Shown here piece after piece: positions 24,346 through 36,307 of a stretch of DNA of 64,000 bases (its first letter is position 1; every line of letters starts with the position of its first letter). A model generated the notes under the pieces. That model did not search any database. It saw only the letters and a list, made by a program, of their open reading frames with translations, and had not been told where the DNA came from. The stretch lies in contig AP025055.1 in assembly GCA_036186865.1 (NCBI GenBank), positions 8,393,815 through 8,457,814 of the forward strand. Reading direction: 5' to 3'. The DNA is from Eustoma russellianum (lineage: Eukaryota > Streptophyta > Magnoliopsida > Gentianales > Gentianaceae). Position numbers and translations under genes: made by a program.

Positions 24346-24350
24346 ATAAG

Positions 24351-24569
24351 AAGTGTGTTGAAAATCCACTTTAGAAACAAAATGGTAGTGAGGTAGACTC
24401 GAATAGATTCAAACCACTCTATATTGTGTGTCTCCATTCGCTGTTTCTCATCTCAATCTTTCTTACTTTGGAGAACATTTAATTTGGTTTGAGAAAAATC
24501 GAGAAAAATCCAAAAAATAGCCCAACACTCTATTCGCTCCTTATCTAGGGTGATTTCATGGGCCTAACA
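24351..24569 (+). mobile_element. Copia LTR, second part
   Basis: This continues the LTR begun at 19802 after the solo LTR insertion and ends GGGCCTAACA. The next bases, ATTTGTATTCCATCCTGA, sit where a PBS is expected and resemble it only weakly. A short gag start follows at 24632, so this LTR is in the 5' position for that gag although it is in the 3' position for the pol end upstream. Confidence 0.55.
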
Positions 24570-24631
24570 ATTTGTATTCCATCCTGACCATGTTTGCTTG
24601 GCCAACTTTGTAAATAGCAAAGTTAAAGATT

Positions 24632-24823
24632 ATGACAATCACAATCTCTACCTCTTATACCTCATTTCTCAGACCATCCATTATATTCTCAACATTAAAT
24701 GCCAAAGTTTTCATGTTTGATGTTCAAAACTATTCTTTGTGGAAGATTCGAATGATGAATCATTTGAAGGTTATAGATTTGATATACAGAGATCGGTTGT
24801 CAAAGAAATTGAAATTACTATAA
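24632..24823 (+). pseudogene. Copia gag N-terminal fragment
   Basis: The frame MTITISTSYTSFLRPS followed by FDVQNYSLWKIRMMNHLKVI matches the start of many plant copia gag proteins, in which an N-Y-x-x-W-K motif near residue 35 opens the capsid domain. It ends after 63 residues, where a chromovirus LTR begins. It lies about 60 bp after the LTR end, the normal leader distance. Only a remnant of the element survives. Confidence 0.6.
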
Positions 24824-25530
24824 TCACACCCCCTTTGGCCAAAACTTCCAATCCCCCAACACCCCAAATTTAATTCGACCAAAACACATAACAATTTATA
24901 TGCATGTGCACACATAAACATATATATACTTGCACACACATATATTCTAATATACAACATGCGATGTAAAAACTACACACACCCACACACACTGTTGGCC
25001 GCTGCCCTCTTTTTGAAATCCAAACATTTCATTTAATATTGCACACATATAAACCATCGGCAGCCATACATACATACAAATAAATACATCAACCTATGGA
25101 AACAATTATAAGCATGCATGATCCAAAGATTTTACACAGACACATAAGTTTTCCAAAACTATAGCAAATATAATTAGGTTACTAACCTCAAATCTTCTAT
25201 ACTATACCGTATATCTCAAGCTAGGGTTTGGTTGAAGCAAAATGGCCTTCTCTTTTCTTCAATTTGTTGCTGGCCGAAGGTTTGAGGGGAATAGGTGGTT
25301 GCCGAAAATTTGTGTGTAGATGGGGAGGGTGGCCTGCCAAGCATATATAGATATATTAGGGTTGATTTAGGGTTAATAAGGTAGGTATAGATATGTCTTA
25401 GGAATTTTTCTAATAGATATTTACCATTTCATTCCATCTTATCCCATATTCCTATTTTAAAGTTCCAATTAGTTAGGATAAGTTCCATTTTTTATTTTTA
25501 TTATTTCATTTCTAAAAAACGAATATAACA
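24824..25530 (-). mobile_element. 3' LTR of the minus-strand chromovirus
   Basis: On the minus strand it begins TGTTATATTCGTTTTTTAG right after the purine run GTAAGAGAGGAGAAG, 45 bp past the chromodomain stop, and runs about 0.7 kb to the copia gag remnant. The exact far end is not clear. It includes dinucleotide-rich sequence (CACACA, ATATAT) near 24900-25000. It is much shorter than the other chromovirus LTRs here, so it may be truncated or belong to another family. Confidence 0.6.
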
Positions 25531-25575
25531 CTTCTCCTCTCTTACAAACAGTTTAGTCCTTGAAACTTACTTACC

Positions 25576-28023
25576 TTAATCAAACAGGTGTGAGTACTTC
25601 CTCCGCACCTCCTCCTTGAGCTCCCAAGTCGCCTCTCGCTCGGTGTGATTCGACCACTGGACTTTGACATAGTGGATGACTCGTCTCATCAAAACTTTAT
25701 CCTTGCCATCTACAATGCATAGCGGAGTCTCCTCATATGTTGCGTCACTCCTTACCTTCAATGGTAGAGCTTTTAACAAGTGTCTTGGGTCAGATACAAA
25801 ACGTCTTACCTGCGGTACATGAAACACATTGTTCACTTGTGACAAAGCGGTGACGCTAGTCGATAGGCCAATGTCCTAATCTTCTCTAACACCTTATATG
25901 GATCGATGTATCTTGGGCTCAACTTGTCCTTCTCGCCAAATCTCACCACTCCCTTATTTGGAGAAACCTTAAGATACACCTTTTTGCCCACAGCCAACTC
26001 TAACGGCCTCCTCTTGGAATCCGCTTAACTCTTAGTGCTATCTTGAGCCAGCTTGAGCCTCTCACGAATAATCTTTATCTTCTCCAATGTTTGCTCAACC
26101 AACTCAGGCCCAATAATATCCTTCTCCCCAACTTCATCCCAGTAAATCGACAATCTACATCTCCTCCCATAAAGAACTTAGAAAGGCGCCATGCCGATAG
26201 TGCTATCATGACTGTTGTTAAACAAGAATTCCATTAGCTTAACCATGCTGTCCCAATTTCCCTGAAAGTCCAAGGCGTAAGCTCTTAGCATGTCCTCGAT
26301 AGTCTGAATTGTCCTCTCTGATTGTCCATCCATTTGTGGATATAAAGCGGTACCCAACTTCAGCTCGGTCCCCATAACTCTTTGATATGCTGTCCAAAAT
26401 CGCGATGTAAACCTTGGGTCTCGGTCCGACACAATACTCACTGAACTCCATGTAATATGACGATATTATAAACATAAAGAGTCACCAACTTCTCTATCGT
26501 CGCTTCACTCGATACTGGTAGAAAGTGTGCGGACTTCATCAACCGTCTATAATCACCCAAATTACATCATTGCTATGTTTTTTTAGGGAGCCCTCCAATA
26601 AAATCCATCAAAAAATGCTCCCATTTCCACTCTGGAATCTCCAATGGCTGTGGATAACCTCCATGACATCGATGTTCGTCTTCACTTTTTGACAAACTAA
26701 GCACCAGGCAACATACTCTGCAATCTCTCGCTTCATACCATACCGCCAATAATTCTTCTTCAAGTCCTTATACATCTTGGTAGTCTGCAGGTGTATAGAA
26801 AGTCATGTGCTGTGTGATGCATTCAATAATTCTTTCTTCAAAGCTTCACCATTCGGCACACATAAGCGTCCCTAAAACCAAAGGCCTCCATCATCGGACA
26901 ACTAAAACCCCTCTACCGGCTTATTTCGGACCATGAAGAGTCACATCATCTTTCTGGGCATCTTTTATTTGGTCCACAAGTGTTGATGCGATAATCAATG
27001 TTGCCAATATATTCACCTTTGAGTCAACAATGTCCAAATCAGACTCCTCAATCTCTCGCTCTAATGGGGTCTGTTAGAGTAACTCGATTTCCGACTCAAT
27101 GCATCCGCCACTCTATTTGCGTTCTCCGGATCATAACTGATGGTTAAATAATAATCCTTTATCAGCTCCAACCATCATCTTTGCCTCATATTCAGCTCCT
27201 TCTGCGTGAATAAGTACTTGAGGCTCTTATGATCCATAAAGACCTTGCACTTCTCCCTATACAAATAATGCCGCCATATCTTCAATGCAAACACAACTAC
27301 GGCAAGTTCTAAGTCATGTGTGGGGTAGTTCTGCTCATACGGCTTCCACTGTCTCGATGCATAAGCAATAACTCTTTCTCCTTGCATCAACACGGATCCT
27401 ACAATCAAAGTGTTAGGCTAGAGTTTATATGTACACAATCATAAATTGAAAATTTATATACATATATCTAGCCTATTTTTCGAGGCGTTGCTTTAGATTA
27501 CAAACCCTTCAGTGCCGGAATTTGTGCGAAGACTGGTGCAATGGTCAACCTCCTCTTAAATTTAGCAAAACTTTTCTCGCACTCGGAGGTCCACTTGAAC
27601 TTAGTCTTCTTCTACGTCAGTCGACTTAACGAAACCACAATCCTCAAAAACCCTCCACGAACTTGCGATAATATCTAGCAAGACAAACAAAACTTTGCAC
27701 CTTAGTAACATTTGTGGGCCGGGCCCACTCCATAATCGTCTCAATCTTCTTCAGGTCCACATCAGTGCCTTTCTTCAAAATCACATGACCTAAGAAGGTC
27801 ACACTTCTCAACCAGAACTCGCACTTACTGAACTTTGCGTACAACTTCTTCTTCCTGAGAATCTCCAACACCTCTTACAAATGTTTAGTATGCGTCTTCT
27901 TCTGGCAAATGCACCAAAATGTCATCCATGAACACCACCATGAACCGATCAAACTGCTCCCTGAACATGGTGTTCATCAAATCCATAAATTCCGTAGGTG
28001 CATTCGTCAATCCAAAGGACATC
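25576..28023 (-). pseudogene. Chromovirus pol (RT to chromodomain), decayed
   Basis: On the minus strand, from 28023 down, it starts within RT at LVMSFGLTNAPTEFMDLMN. It keeps the catalytic VVFMDDILVH (about 27910-27940), then FLGHVILKKGTDVD. RNase H follows with VIAYASRQWKPYEQNYPTHD and DHKSLKYLFTQKELNMRQR. Integrase has a zinc finger (about 26690-26900), IVSDRDPRFTSRFW with the second Asp and ERTIQTIEDMLRA with the Glu. The chromodomain ends in VKVQWSNHTEREATWELKEE. Breaks include frameshifts near 26445 and 25850 and several stops. A 69-bp intron-like segment splits RNase H at 27399-27467. The 5' part is lost at 28024, where an RTE LINE fragment abuts. Confidence 0.88.
27399..27467 (-). other. 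Intron-like segment in chromovirus RNase H (copy 1)
   Basis: On the minus strand the RNase H codons for SNASKNRL-G stop at CTAG and resume after 69 bp as GATCCGTGTTGATGCAA (SVLMQ). The interval begins ATATATGTAT and ends TTTGATTGTAG. It is AT-rich, has a proper 3' AG, and has A where the first G of a GT donor would be. The second chromovirus has a 69-bp interval at the identical codon and phase with GT...AG ends. Short inverted ends AGGCTAGA/TCTAGCCT overlap it, so a tiny MITE-like insertion is the alternative. Confidence 0.6.
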
Positions 28024-28139
28024 ACGAGGAAGGAAGATCACTTTTAGATTTTGCAATAGCTTGTAAACTTATAGTGACTGACACATGTTTCTAAAAAAGA
28101 GATGAACATTTGATTACATTCAAAAATGGGCCAAATAAG
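28024..28139 (+). pseudogene. RTE LINE endonuclease fragment, left of the solo LTR
   Basis: The plus strand reads GRSLLDFAIACKLIVTDTCF, then EHLITFKNGPNK. This is equivalent to GRGLLDLAMAHDLGIINSFF and ITFSSGGRNTQ in the RTE LINE at 7.7 kb. The frame is then cut by the LTR at 28140 and resumes in register at 32637. It is joined on its left directly to chromovirus RT. Confidence 0.8.
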
Positions 28140-31100
28140 TGTTACGACCGGCATCTCCGGGCTAGGAAACAAAGAGAATAGAGAGGAATTACAGAAGAAA
28201 TTAATCACGATCGTTGTACCACATTTGATTTTCTACGTAGGTTAAACTAAACTTAAAAACTACTACGAGTTAACTTAATAAGTATAAGATTTAAAGGTAC
28301 AAGTTTTATTTAAGGATTGAATAAGGGAATAAGAAAAATACTACACAAGGAAGGTTAAAAGTAATAGAATATTACTCACTTGCACCATTACCCCCACCAT
28401 CCAGCCACCCCTTTTATTTATCTCCAAGATTTTCTCTTTTCTTGTCTTTTAATCTCTCTTTCTTTTCCATCATTCAAATTTTACATAATGTAAGAATACT
28501 AACTAATAGAAATTCATGCAACTCTATTCTTTCCACCATTCTTCCAATCCAAGAAGAAAACACAATCATGTATTCTATTACCTATAATTTCGGCCAATTA
28601 AGGAACAAGACATGAAGAAATTCTTTTTCTAATCCACTTCCTCCAAATGCTTTTTTTAATAAGGTAGTACAATCATTTCATGTCTTACAACATGAAAGAC
28701 CATCAACCTATCACCTTGCATGCAAACACTTTTTCTCCTTCTATTTTCTTCTCCTACCTGGCCAACCCCTTAAATTTTCTGAAGATTAATTTCTTTACTT
28801 TATTATCATGATATACTCTTACACACTCTACCTATTCTCCAATAGAAATTCATGCATGTTGGTTTTCTTTCTTGCACACTACCCGTCCTTTCTTTCTTTC
28901 TCTTTTAGTTTTCTTCAATTCCTTATTTCATTTTCCATCATGGCATATCTTACACAAGTAAGGAAATGCACCAATCACTTTTCATGTAAAATACTATCTC
29001 TTGCCATAATCGTATCAACCCAAGAAAATCCAATCATGCCCTTTAATTACCTAAATTTTGGCTAAGCAAGGAAAACAAGGCCAAAATGTTCACTTTTCTT
29101 TTTATCTTTTTTTCCTCTAGTCATTTCCATTCTTACACAAAGTAAGCTAAATACCCAATAGGATTTCATTCTAAATTCTTTTTTTTCTTCTTTTGACTAT
29201 CTTCATACTCCAAAAAACTTCATTATTGCTCCACCACCAAATAGTTTCGGCCAAGACATGATTCAAGATAGATAAATCTCTCATTTTGCAAGACCACTCT
29301 TCATTCTCACTCTCTTTAGTTTCCTTAACTCTCTTTATAAACACTATTCCACACTCTTTCCTTCCTTACAAAGATCAATACTCTGTCCACTCCCTTGCAC
29401 TACAAACCATGGGTCATCCACACAAGAATAATAAGGACACCTCACATCTTTAAGTAAGAGTCAAGTGTGTAGGCAACCACATCTTCAAGGTAGACACCAG
29501 ACTATGTTCCTTAGCATCATTTTCTACCTGATCTCTTATGAAAATACTCAAAGCACTTCCAGTCTATGCCTTCATCTGTGACTTTCAACAAGGAAATAGG
29601 ATAAGTTCTTCCACTTAACAAGTAAGGAATCTCAAACCAAACCAAGTTAAAGTTCACCTTGATTGAATCATAGAGCAATTATACTCCTATTTTCCCCATA
29701 CACAACTAATTCTTTTCTTCATTTTGTCCTTCAAGGCCGTGACTTCCAATCTAGGGGCCAAAGAGTAAATCTTTCACCGTTTAGTATATATTCTTCCTAG
29801 CTTCTTCAAGGAAAATAAAGAAGAAGTTTAGTATGTTCACTAATAACAATTGGATCATGCATGCAACTAAAATGGAAGCATCTAACCTTTGTTGAAGAAA
29901 AAAATGTTTGCATGTTGAAATTGATGATGCATGTGTACTTTTCTTGAGTATCATCAAACATACTTAGAATAACACTTTAATGTGACATGCAAGATGAAAT
30001 TGAATCAGCAATAGGCCATTTAGGCTGTGCATGTCAAGAAGGAGAGACTTTCACCATGCTTTCAAAACTTTGATACTAAGTGGTAGACACATGAGTGTGC
30101 TATGCTAAAAAGTGTTCTAAAAACTCTCTCCTTTATCAGTTAGATACATGCATGCCATTTTTCTTTATGTTCATGTGTAGTAGAAGAGATTTCCATGGAA
30201 ATAGAAGTATTGTAGTCTTATAATGGCGTAAAATTATTCATTTCTTCATTCGTGTACACAAAGATGCCATCTTTGAACATCATCAATGTGAGCATCACCA
30301 TTTTTCTTTTCCACAGGGGATGGCCATGAGCCTCCTTTATAAGCCATGAATTCATCACCATCATCATGATGTATATCTTGATGATCATGGTCTAAGAAAG
30401 GTGAAATGACATAGATGTTCTTCATCTTATGCTTTATATGTTTGTATGTCATTTGTAGCATGATCATCATCAAAAAGTTAATCATGTGGACATGATTACA
30501 TATGTAAAATAAATTGAGCATGGTAACATTAGGCAAGTTGATGTGCATTATAGGATAACATCATCCTACCTACAATATTTAACATGAACTAATTGATTTT
30601 ATTATCATCCTCACCCTCATGCATGAATATGAATGCTAATAAATTTGTAATTAACATAACCCCTATATTAGGCCAAGGGGGTCCAAAAATAGATTCTAGT
30701 TGAAGTGTAAATTCTATAAGTGTATTTTCATGATTATGTAAAAAGTATCAAGCACATGAAAAAGAAAAAAGGGCTATAAATGTATCCCTTGCATAAGAGT
30801 AAAATCTCAAGACTTGGACTACACTATCTTCGGCCCAATGGCCTTTTTGTATCTAAACTAATAAAGTCCAACCATATATTAATTTCCATGGGACCATAAT
30901 ATTAGCAAAAATTACGTATATGAAAATTAAATCCAATAGAACATTAAAGGAAAATGGATAAAGGTAATTGGAGCAAGAAGGCCTTTTGGCCCTATGCCCC
31001 ATTTTCGAGCATTACCAATAATTAAATCACCTTGAGCATACTATGTAATGTGAATAAAATGTATCTTAAGATTAGTGTTATTAATAACAAAAGATAATTT

Positions 31101-32631
31101 GAATGTTTAATCATTATAAATACGCAAATTCCTAAATCCATGATATACGGCCCAACAAGTGCGCAACCTAGTCAAATTATGACAATTTAATGGAATGGGT
31201 TATAAGTTTCTACAAACATAGTCAATCAAAGATTAAAACCCAAATAAGAGTATAAAGAAACCTATGTAGAACTTCCTCTCATGCATGATGTTCTCATAGT
31301 TTTATGTCAACACTAAGTTGTTTTCAAAGAATGTTTAAAAGCTCTGCATGAAATGTTTTAAGGTTTACATGATATAAAGAATTTGTACCGTGAGACGAAT
31401 GATTCCATACGACTCTTGTATGTATGCATAGGTGAGTTTAACACCTTGTCTGGGACAAGGGCTCTTTACCTGTTTATATACGTATGATATGCAGGCTGAG
31501 TGTAACACCTTGCCCGGGGTAAGGGTTCTCTACCTTTCTGTTACATCTATGACGTTCAGTATGGAGAGTTGCTTGATATCTGGTCCTAGGGGAGGACGTC
31601 AGGGGCAAAATACGTTATCGGAGAGTGAAACACCATGTTCAGGACTCAGGTTCTCTGCTATAACGCATCACTGCTAGTCCTATGTATGTATGATGTAACA
31701 CCGTGACTGGACCATCAGGATTCATAGACGGTACTCGTGGCTACTCGGGGAATCATTTGATATGTCGTGGGTATCATTCTTATGTTATGCAAATTGCTAT
31801 AGCCACTCTTGTCACGTTATGTTTATGTATGTATGAAATGAAACGTGTTTGTTTCCAAAAAGTTTTACAATGCATATATCACGATCATGTCACGTGTATC
31901 CTCTAAATAGCTCTAAGTCATGAATCTGGAAAACCAAGGTCAAGTATGATTAAAGAATGATGAGAACAAACCAAAGAAGATAGTACCCAAGAATAAGGTA
32001 ACTATGGGTTAAGATAGGAGTGTCTAACATGAAAGTCTGTTTATTTTATGATGTTTTCTATCTGTGATAGTTATGCATGATATGGTATCTGCTTTATTAT
32101 TTTAGCACTTACGCTATGCTTTAGTATTCAGCACTTACTCTATGCTTCACTATTCCTGTTTACATTGAGCATTATGATACTTGTTATACATCATACTGTA
32201 CCACCCACTACCCTAGTCTCCATGTATGATCCACTTGACGAACATAGGCGGAACTACTTACTGAGGGATTTGTTATCCCTCACCGCTTTATTTTACCACG
32301 CAGATCCACAGGACCCTGAGCCAGAGTTTATTAAAGATGAGCCTTGAGATTATGTGCAAGGAGCTGGCTAGTAGCTGGCTACGGCCTCTTTTATATTTTG
32401 GATATTCAGCTCTATACTACTCTATTTTGTACTATTAATGTACTTATGACACTCATGCGGATGTATTATGTACTTCAGTTGACGTTTATTTCTGCTTATG
32501 TTATTTTGTTTTCGTTTATCGATACATGTTGCTATGACTTGTACGTATATGACATCAACACCTTGTCCTTCTCGTAGTAGAGTACGGTGGGTGCACCATG
32601 CCGAGACCTTGGTCCTGCGCGAGACGCTACA
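28140..32631 (+). mobile_element. Solo chromovirus-type LTR, 4.5 kb, with target duplication
   Basis: It starts TGTTACGACCGGCATCTCCG and ends GCGAGACGCTACA, giving TG...CA ends. The bases ATAAG lie on each side (28135-28139 and 32632-32636). Removing the LTR and one ATAAG restores an uninterrupted LINE reading frame, which proves the borders. Length 4492 bp. Near the 3' end are degenerate repeats with a CCTTGTCTGGGACAAGG dyad (31435-31720) and the GGTGGGTGCACCATGCC block. Weak frames such as 31432-31677 and 30246-30548 are not supported as genes. The rest is AT- and pyrimidine-rich non-coding sequence. Confidence 0.92.
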
Positions 32632-33545
32632 ATAAGTCACATATATACTATTTCATGACTCGTATGAGAGGCAGAAGAGCTTGTAAGAACTGCAAGCTGA
32701 TCCAGGAGAAATTTTAACAATGCAGAACTGTCTTGTAGTTTTGGATGTTCGTATGAGACATAGAAGATTGAGAAAACAAAGTCTTATAGAAACCAAGATA
32801 AAATTGTATAACTTGAAGGGAGCTAAGTAAGTAGAGTTTAGAAAAACAGTATTAGAGCATGAAATTTTAAGAAATCCGTGCGGTGATGCAAATGAATTGT
32901 TGGGGATCTAGCAATAAAGATAATGAAAATAGTAAGAAATTTACTTGACGAGTCAAAACATCGAGCACCTGCAAATAAAAAATTTTGGTGGTGGAAAAAA
33001 AATGCATGACAAAATAAAAGCCAAGAGAACTAGTTATAAGGAACCTTAACGTTTTAGGGATCAAGAATATTAGGAAAAATATAGGTTGGTTAAGAAAGAA
33101 GCTAAGCCGACTGTAAGTGAAGCAAAATCAAAGAATTTTGAAAATTTTTATAAGCAGTTGGACACAAATGAAGGTGAAAAAGATGTGTATAAAATTGTTA
33201 GAGCGAGAGAAATATAGAAAAGAGATTTGACTCAAGTTAAATACATTAAAGACAAGGATAGCAAGACCTTATTAGAGAAAATGGGAATGCAAGACAAATG
33301 GAGAAGATATTTTAGAAAACTTTTCAATGAATCAGTATAAGATGAACTCATATTGAGTGAGTTATGCAACTCCAGAGGTGATAGATATTAAATATATAGT
33401 GGAAGAATCTGATCGTTAGAAGTACATGATGATTTCAAAAGGATGGAAGATGGCAAAACAGTTGGACATGACGGTATTCTAATTGAGGCTTGAAAATTCC
33501 TAGGAAAAGAAGGTATTATGTGGCTCACAGATACATAAAATATAG
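32632..33545 (+). pseudogene. RTE LINE fragment, right of the solo LTR
   Basis: It resumes the endonuclease frame (SHIYYFMTRMRGRRACKNCK, equivalent to the QIDYFL...RRLWRDCK block of the RTE LINE at 7.8 kb). It then runs, with many stops and frameshifts, through the endonuclease-RT linker to DGKTVGHDGILIEA and KFLGKEGIMWLT (about 33440-33530), the start of RT. It ends there. Compared with the 7-10 kb LINE, this copy is far more decayed and therefore older. Confidence 0.75.
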
Positions 33546-33832
33546 AAAAGGCACAATACATAAAACAAAAAATATAGAAAATTACAAGTCCCTATAATCT
33601 ACTCTACAACAAGAGGCTCTTCACATGCTACTGAAGTTTTTTTTTACCTTGGGTCACATCACCAGGCTCATCCTCAGTTTCTTAAGCTTGTGCTAGTCAC
33701 CAAGTTCACTCGGAGGTCATTGATCATTCATAGGAACACCATGGTCACCATGTTGCTGTAAAGGATGGAATCAAGGAGGACAGTATCCTTTGGTTTTAGG
33801 ACCAACATGTATTGATGAGCCTAAAACCCAAC
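33546..33832. other. Unassigned spacer
   Basis: Between the LINE end and the Tat-type LTR I see no recognisable motif apart from a T run near 33638. It may belong to the upstream part of the Tat element or to an older repeat. Confidence 0.4.
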
Positions 33833-34659
33833 TGTTGAATAAGACAAGATTCTCCATTGGTCAACAAACAGTCAACGTTGAAGTACTTCAGCTCGGCTAT
33901 ACTTCAGCTCGGCAAATTCTCCTGGCTGACCAAGTGTTGCACTTCTGCCTAGACCGATGATTTCACCTCTGCCCAACCAAGGTATTATTTGATCAAGACA
34001 TTCACTTCGGCCGCAGTGAGCCAATACCCAAGCATTAGGCAAGCAACTTTTCACTTAAGGAATGCACTTCTACTCTGCCTCAGCCCCGAGCTCCAGCCTC
34101 GGCCTCTGCCACATAAGGTTTCACCCCTTAGCAATTTAACTAGATCAGAACGGGATTTATAAAGAGCATTATCTGGGCCCATCAGTACACTTTGCAGAAC
34201 TACAGTTGAAAGAATAGCTATTGCCGGCTATCTACGCGACATAGACTGGACAACTTATAAAAGCACCTGTCTAATCATACTGCACACCAACAAGGTAGCC
34301 CCCTCACACACGCCTCAGTCATATCAACCAGCAGAGACATTGAACAACGAAAGGAATAAAGGCAAGGAAGGGGGAAAAGAGAAGGGATTCTGAACTCATC
34401 TTCTGCAAGAGCACCTACAGAGAAAACTCCATACTTGTGAGATCAACTCCAACTCTTAAAATATCAAAATATCTCAGTGACAATGACCCAAACTGACTTG
34501 AGCGTTGGAGGGTTTAACTCGGAATCATATCCCCGGGACCTCTGACCTTTGTTTTCTGTGCAGGTTGTTTAGGGAAAATCTGAGTTGTACGAGTCAAGAA
34601 AAGCTAACGGCATCCCTTTTGGATCACTTTTGATCCTTGGTGAAGATCCAGATTCATCA
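33833..34659 (+). mobile_element. Probable 5' LTR of the Tat-type gypsy element
   Basis: A candidate LTR runs from TGTTGAATAAGACAAG to GATTCATCA. Its 3' part has features seen at the ends of plant Tat LTRs: CTGACTTGAGCGTTGGAGGG, TCCCCGGGACCTCTGACC and TTTTCTGTGCAGG. The next bases, TGGCACTAGAAGGAAGG at 34662, stand where the Tat PBS TGGCGCCGTCTGTGGG would be and match it partly. The start is an inference from the TG ends only. Confidence 0.5.
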
Positions 34660-34839
34660 TATGGCACTAGAAGGAAGGCCTGAACCTCCGATCCAGTAAA
34701 AATTTTGAAACAGCCAATACTCAAATATGGTTACAGGCTGGCTGAGGGTTTGGGGGAGTCCTCCAACCCACAACGACGAATGGTTACCCGTTCAGGTATT
34801 CCAGAACATGACTCTCGGGAACTTGAACCTGAACAACAT

Positions 34840-36290
34840 CGTTAAGCTCCTGAAATATCGCTTGAGGAGCGTGAGAAAGCAATGAAGTATGTTGCCGAGA
34901 ACTTAAACGTGTTTGAAGCTGTTGTTGAACAGCTTAAGGGCAAGCGTACTGAGGTTGAGGATATGGAAGAGGATATCCCCCCTCGACTCTCTAAAGAAGT
35001 ATCACATCAACGATCTTCTCGACCTCCTCGAGGATTCATGGCGGATGCTAGGCGGTGCAGTTTCAAGGCCCCAACAGTGGAATCGGAGCCTTTGACCAGA
35101 CAACGTCTGGGTGTAAGGTCTCGATCTCTAAAGAGTATCCCACAAGAGGATGAAGGTCATCTTAGGCCAAGGACTTACTATGAGGAGCATCGGCAAGAAT
35201 TTGTGCAGGCAGTCCAGGAAAGTCCTTTTTCTTAGGATATTGCAGAGTACTTGGCACCAGATAGTTTCAAGGTGCCAAAGATGGATACTTACGATGGGAC
35301 AACAGACCCAACTGATCATCTTTTTCAGTTCCAAACGGCTATGAGTCTGAAAAATGTCCCAGATCCCCTTTGTTGCAAAACCTTCCCGATGTATTTGCGA
35401 GGGAAGACTAGGAGATGATTTCAAGAGCTCCCATCCAAGTCAGTGGGATCTTTCAGGCAACTGGCATGGAAATTCAAATCCCAGTTCATTTCAAGCACGC
35501 CATTCTTAAAGAACTCTTCACACTTAATGACCTTGAGACAAGGGCCAGATGAGTCAGTGCTGAAATACATGCAATATTTCTCAGATGAGTCACTGTAGGT
35601 CAGTGACAGAAATGAGGGCGTTAAGGCAGCAGCCTTTATCAATGGGCTCCGAGTTGGACGCTTTTCTCTCAGTTGGCTGAGGAGGAGCCCACAACCCTAA
35701 GGGAATGCTTGGAGAAAACTCATCAGTTTGTCCGTGGTGAAGAGGCAAACAGGCTAAAAAGAGAGGCCGAGCAGGGGGCTCGGCAAGAAGGCCAATCCAA
35801 TCACTCAAAAGAGGATCGGCGTGATGGAAAGGACCGCAAACGGCGCAGTGCGTTCGATTGCATGGGCGGACGAGGCAAAGGAGGCAAAGAGGGTTTGCCC
35901 TTTTGGCCTCTAAAGATAGAATTTTATCAGTCATGGAGAAAGATGGTTTGAGGGTTGATCCAAAGACTCTAAATGGACCAAGGGAGAAGAGAGACCCTAA
36001 ATTATATTGCCGATATAACAGGGATATCAGACATGACACAGAAGATTGCAGGCAGTTGGCTCAGGCCATTCGGCAGTTGATAGAGCAGGGTCATTTGAAG
36101 CAATTTTATGACCCTCGTTCACGCCTGCACAATCGATTAGACTTTCATAAAAATCCCTAGAAGGAAAAATGCCGACCTGAGTCTCCACCTCGGCACCACA
36201 GGTCAGATGATGATGAGGAGCAAGGTAGACGTGGGACTGCAGGTCAGCCCCAGGTTAATTCAATCATTTATACCATCATTGGAGGACCAC
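34840..36290 (+). pseudogene. Tat-type gag
   Basis: The capsid precursor of the gypsy element is spread over several frames. 34882-35235 has a charged region with RSSRPPRGF. After a TAG comes the retrotransposon gag domain (YDGTTDPTDHLFQFQTAM, LRGKTRR, then QLAWKFKSQF and LRQGPDESVLKYMQYFS, 35275-35590). 35590-35700 carries AAAFINGLRVGRFS followed by a frameshift. 35673-35951 has a basic linker, and 35858-36160 contains YCRYNRDIRHDTEDCRQL, a knuckle-like CX-H-C motif. Stops at 35233, 35417 and 36158 and the frameshifts make it inactive. Confidence 0.82.
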
Positions 36291-36307
36291 CTTACCCAAA
36301 CCAAGGT

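Noticed and set aside
27399..27480. A tiny MITE with inverted ends AGGCTAGA/TCTAGCCT
   Set aside because: I see no clear target duplication, and the second chromovirus has an interval of identical length at the same codon without these ends, so an intron-like segment explains both better.
29065..30548. ORFs at 28808-29065 and 30246-30548 as small genes
   Set aside because: They lie in a solo LTR with exact borders, show low-complexity or His/Met-rich text and have no family motif.
35590..36039. Minus-strand 149-residue ORF
   Set aside because: It is antisense to gag of the Tat element, whose plus-strand motifs are clear.
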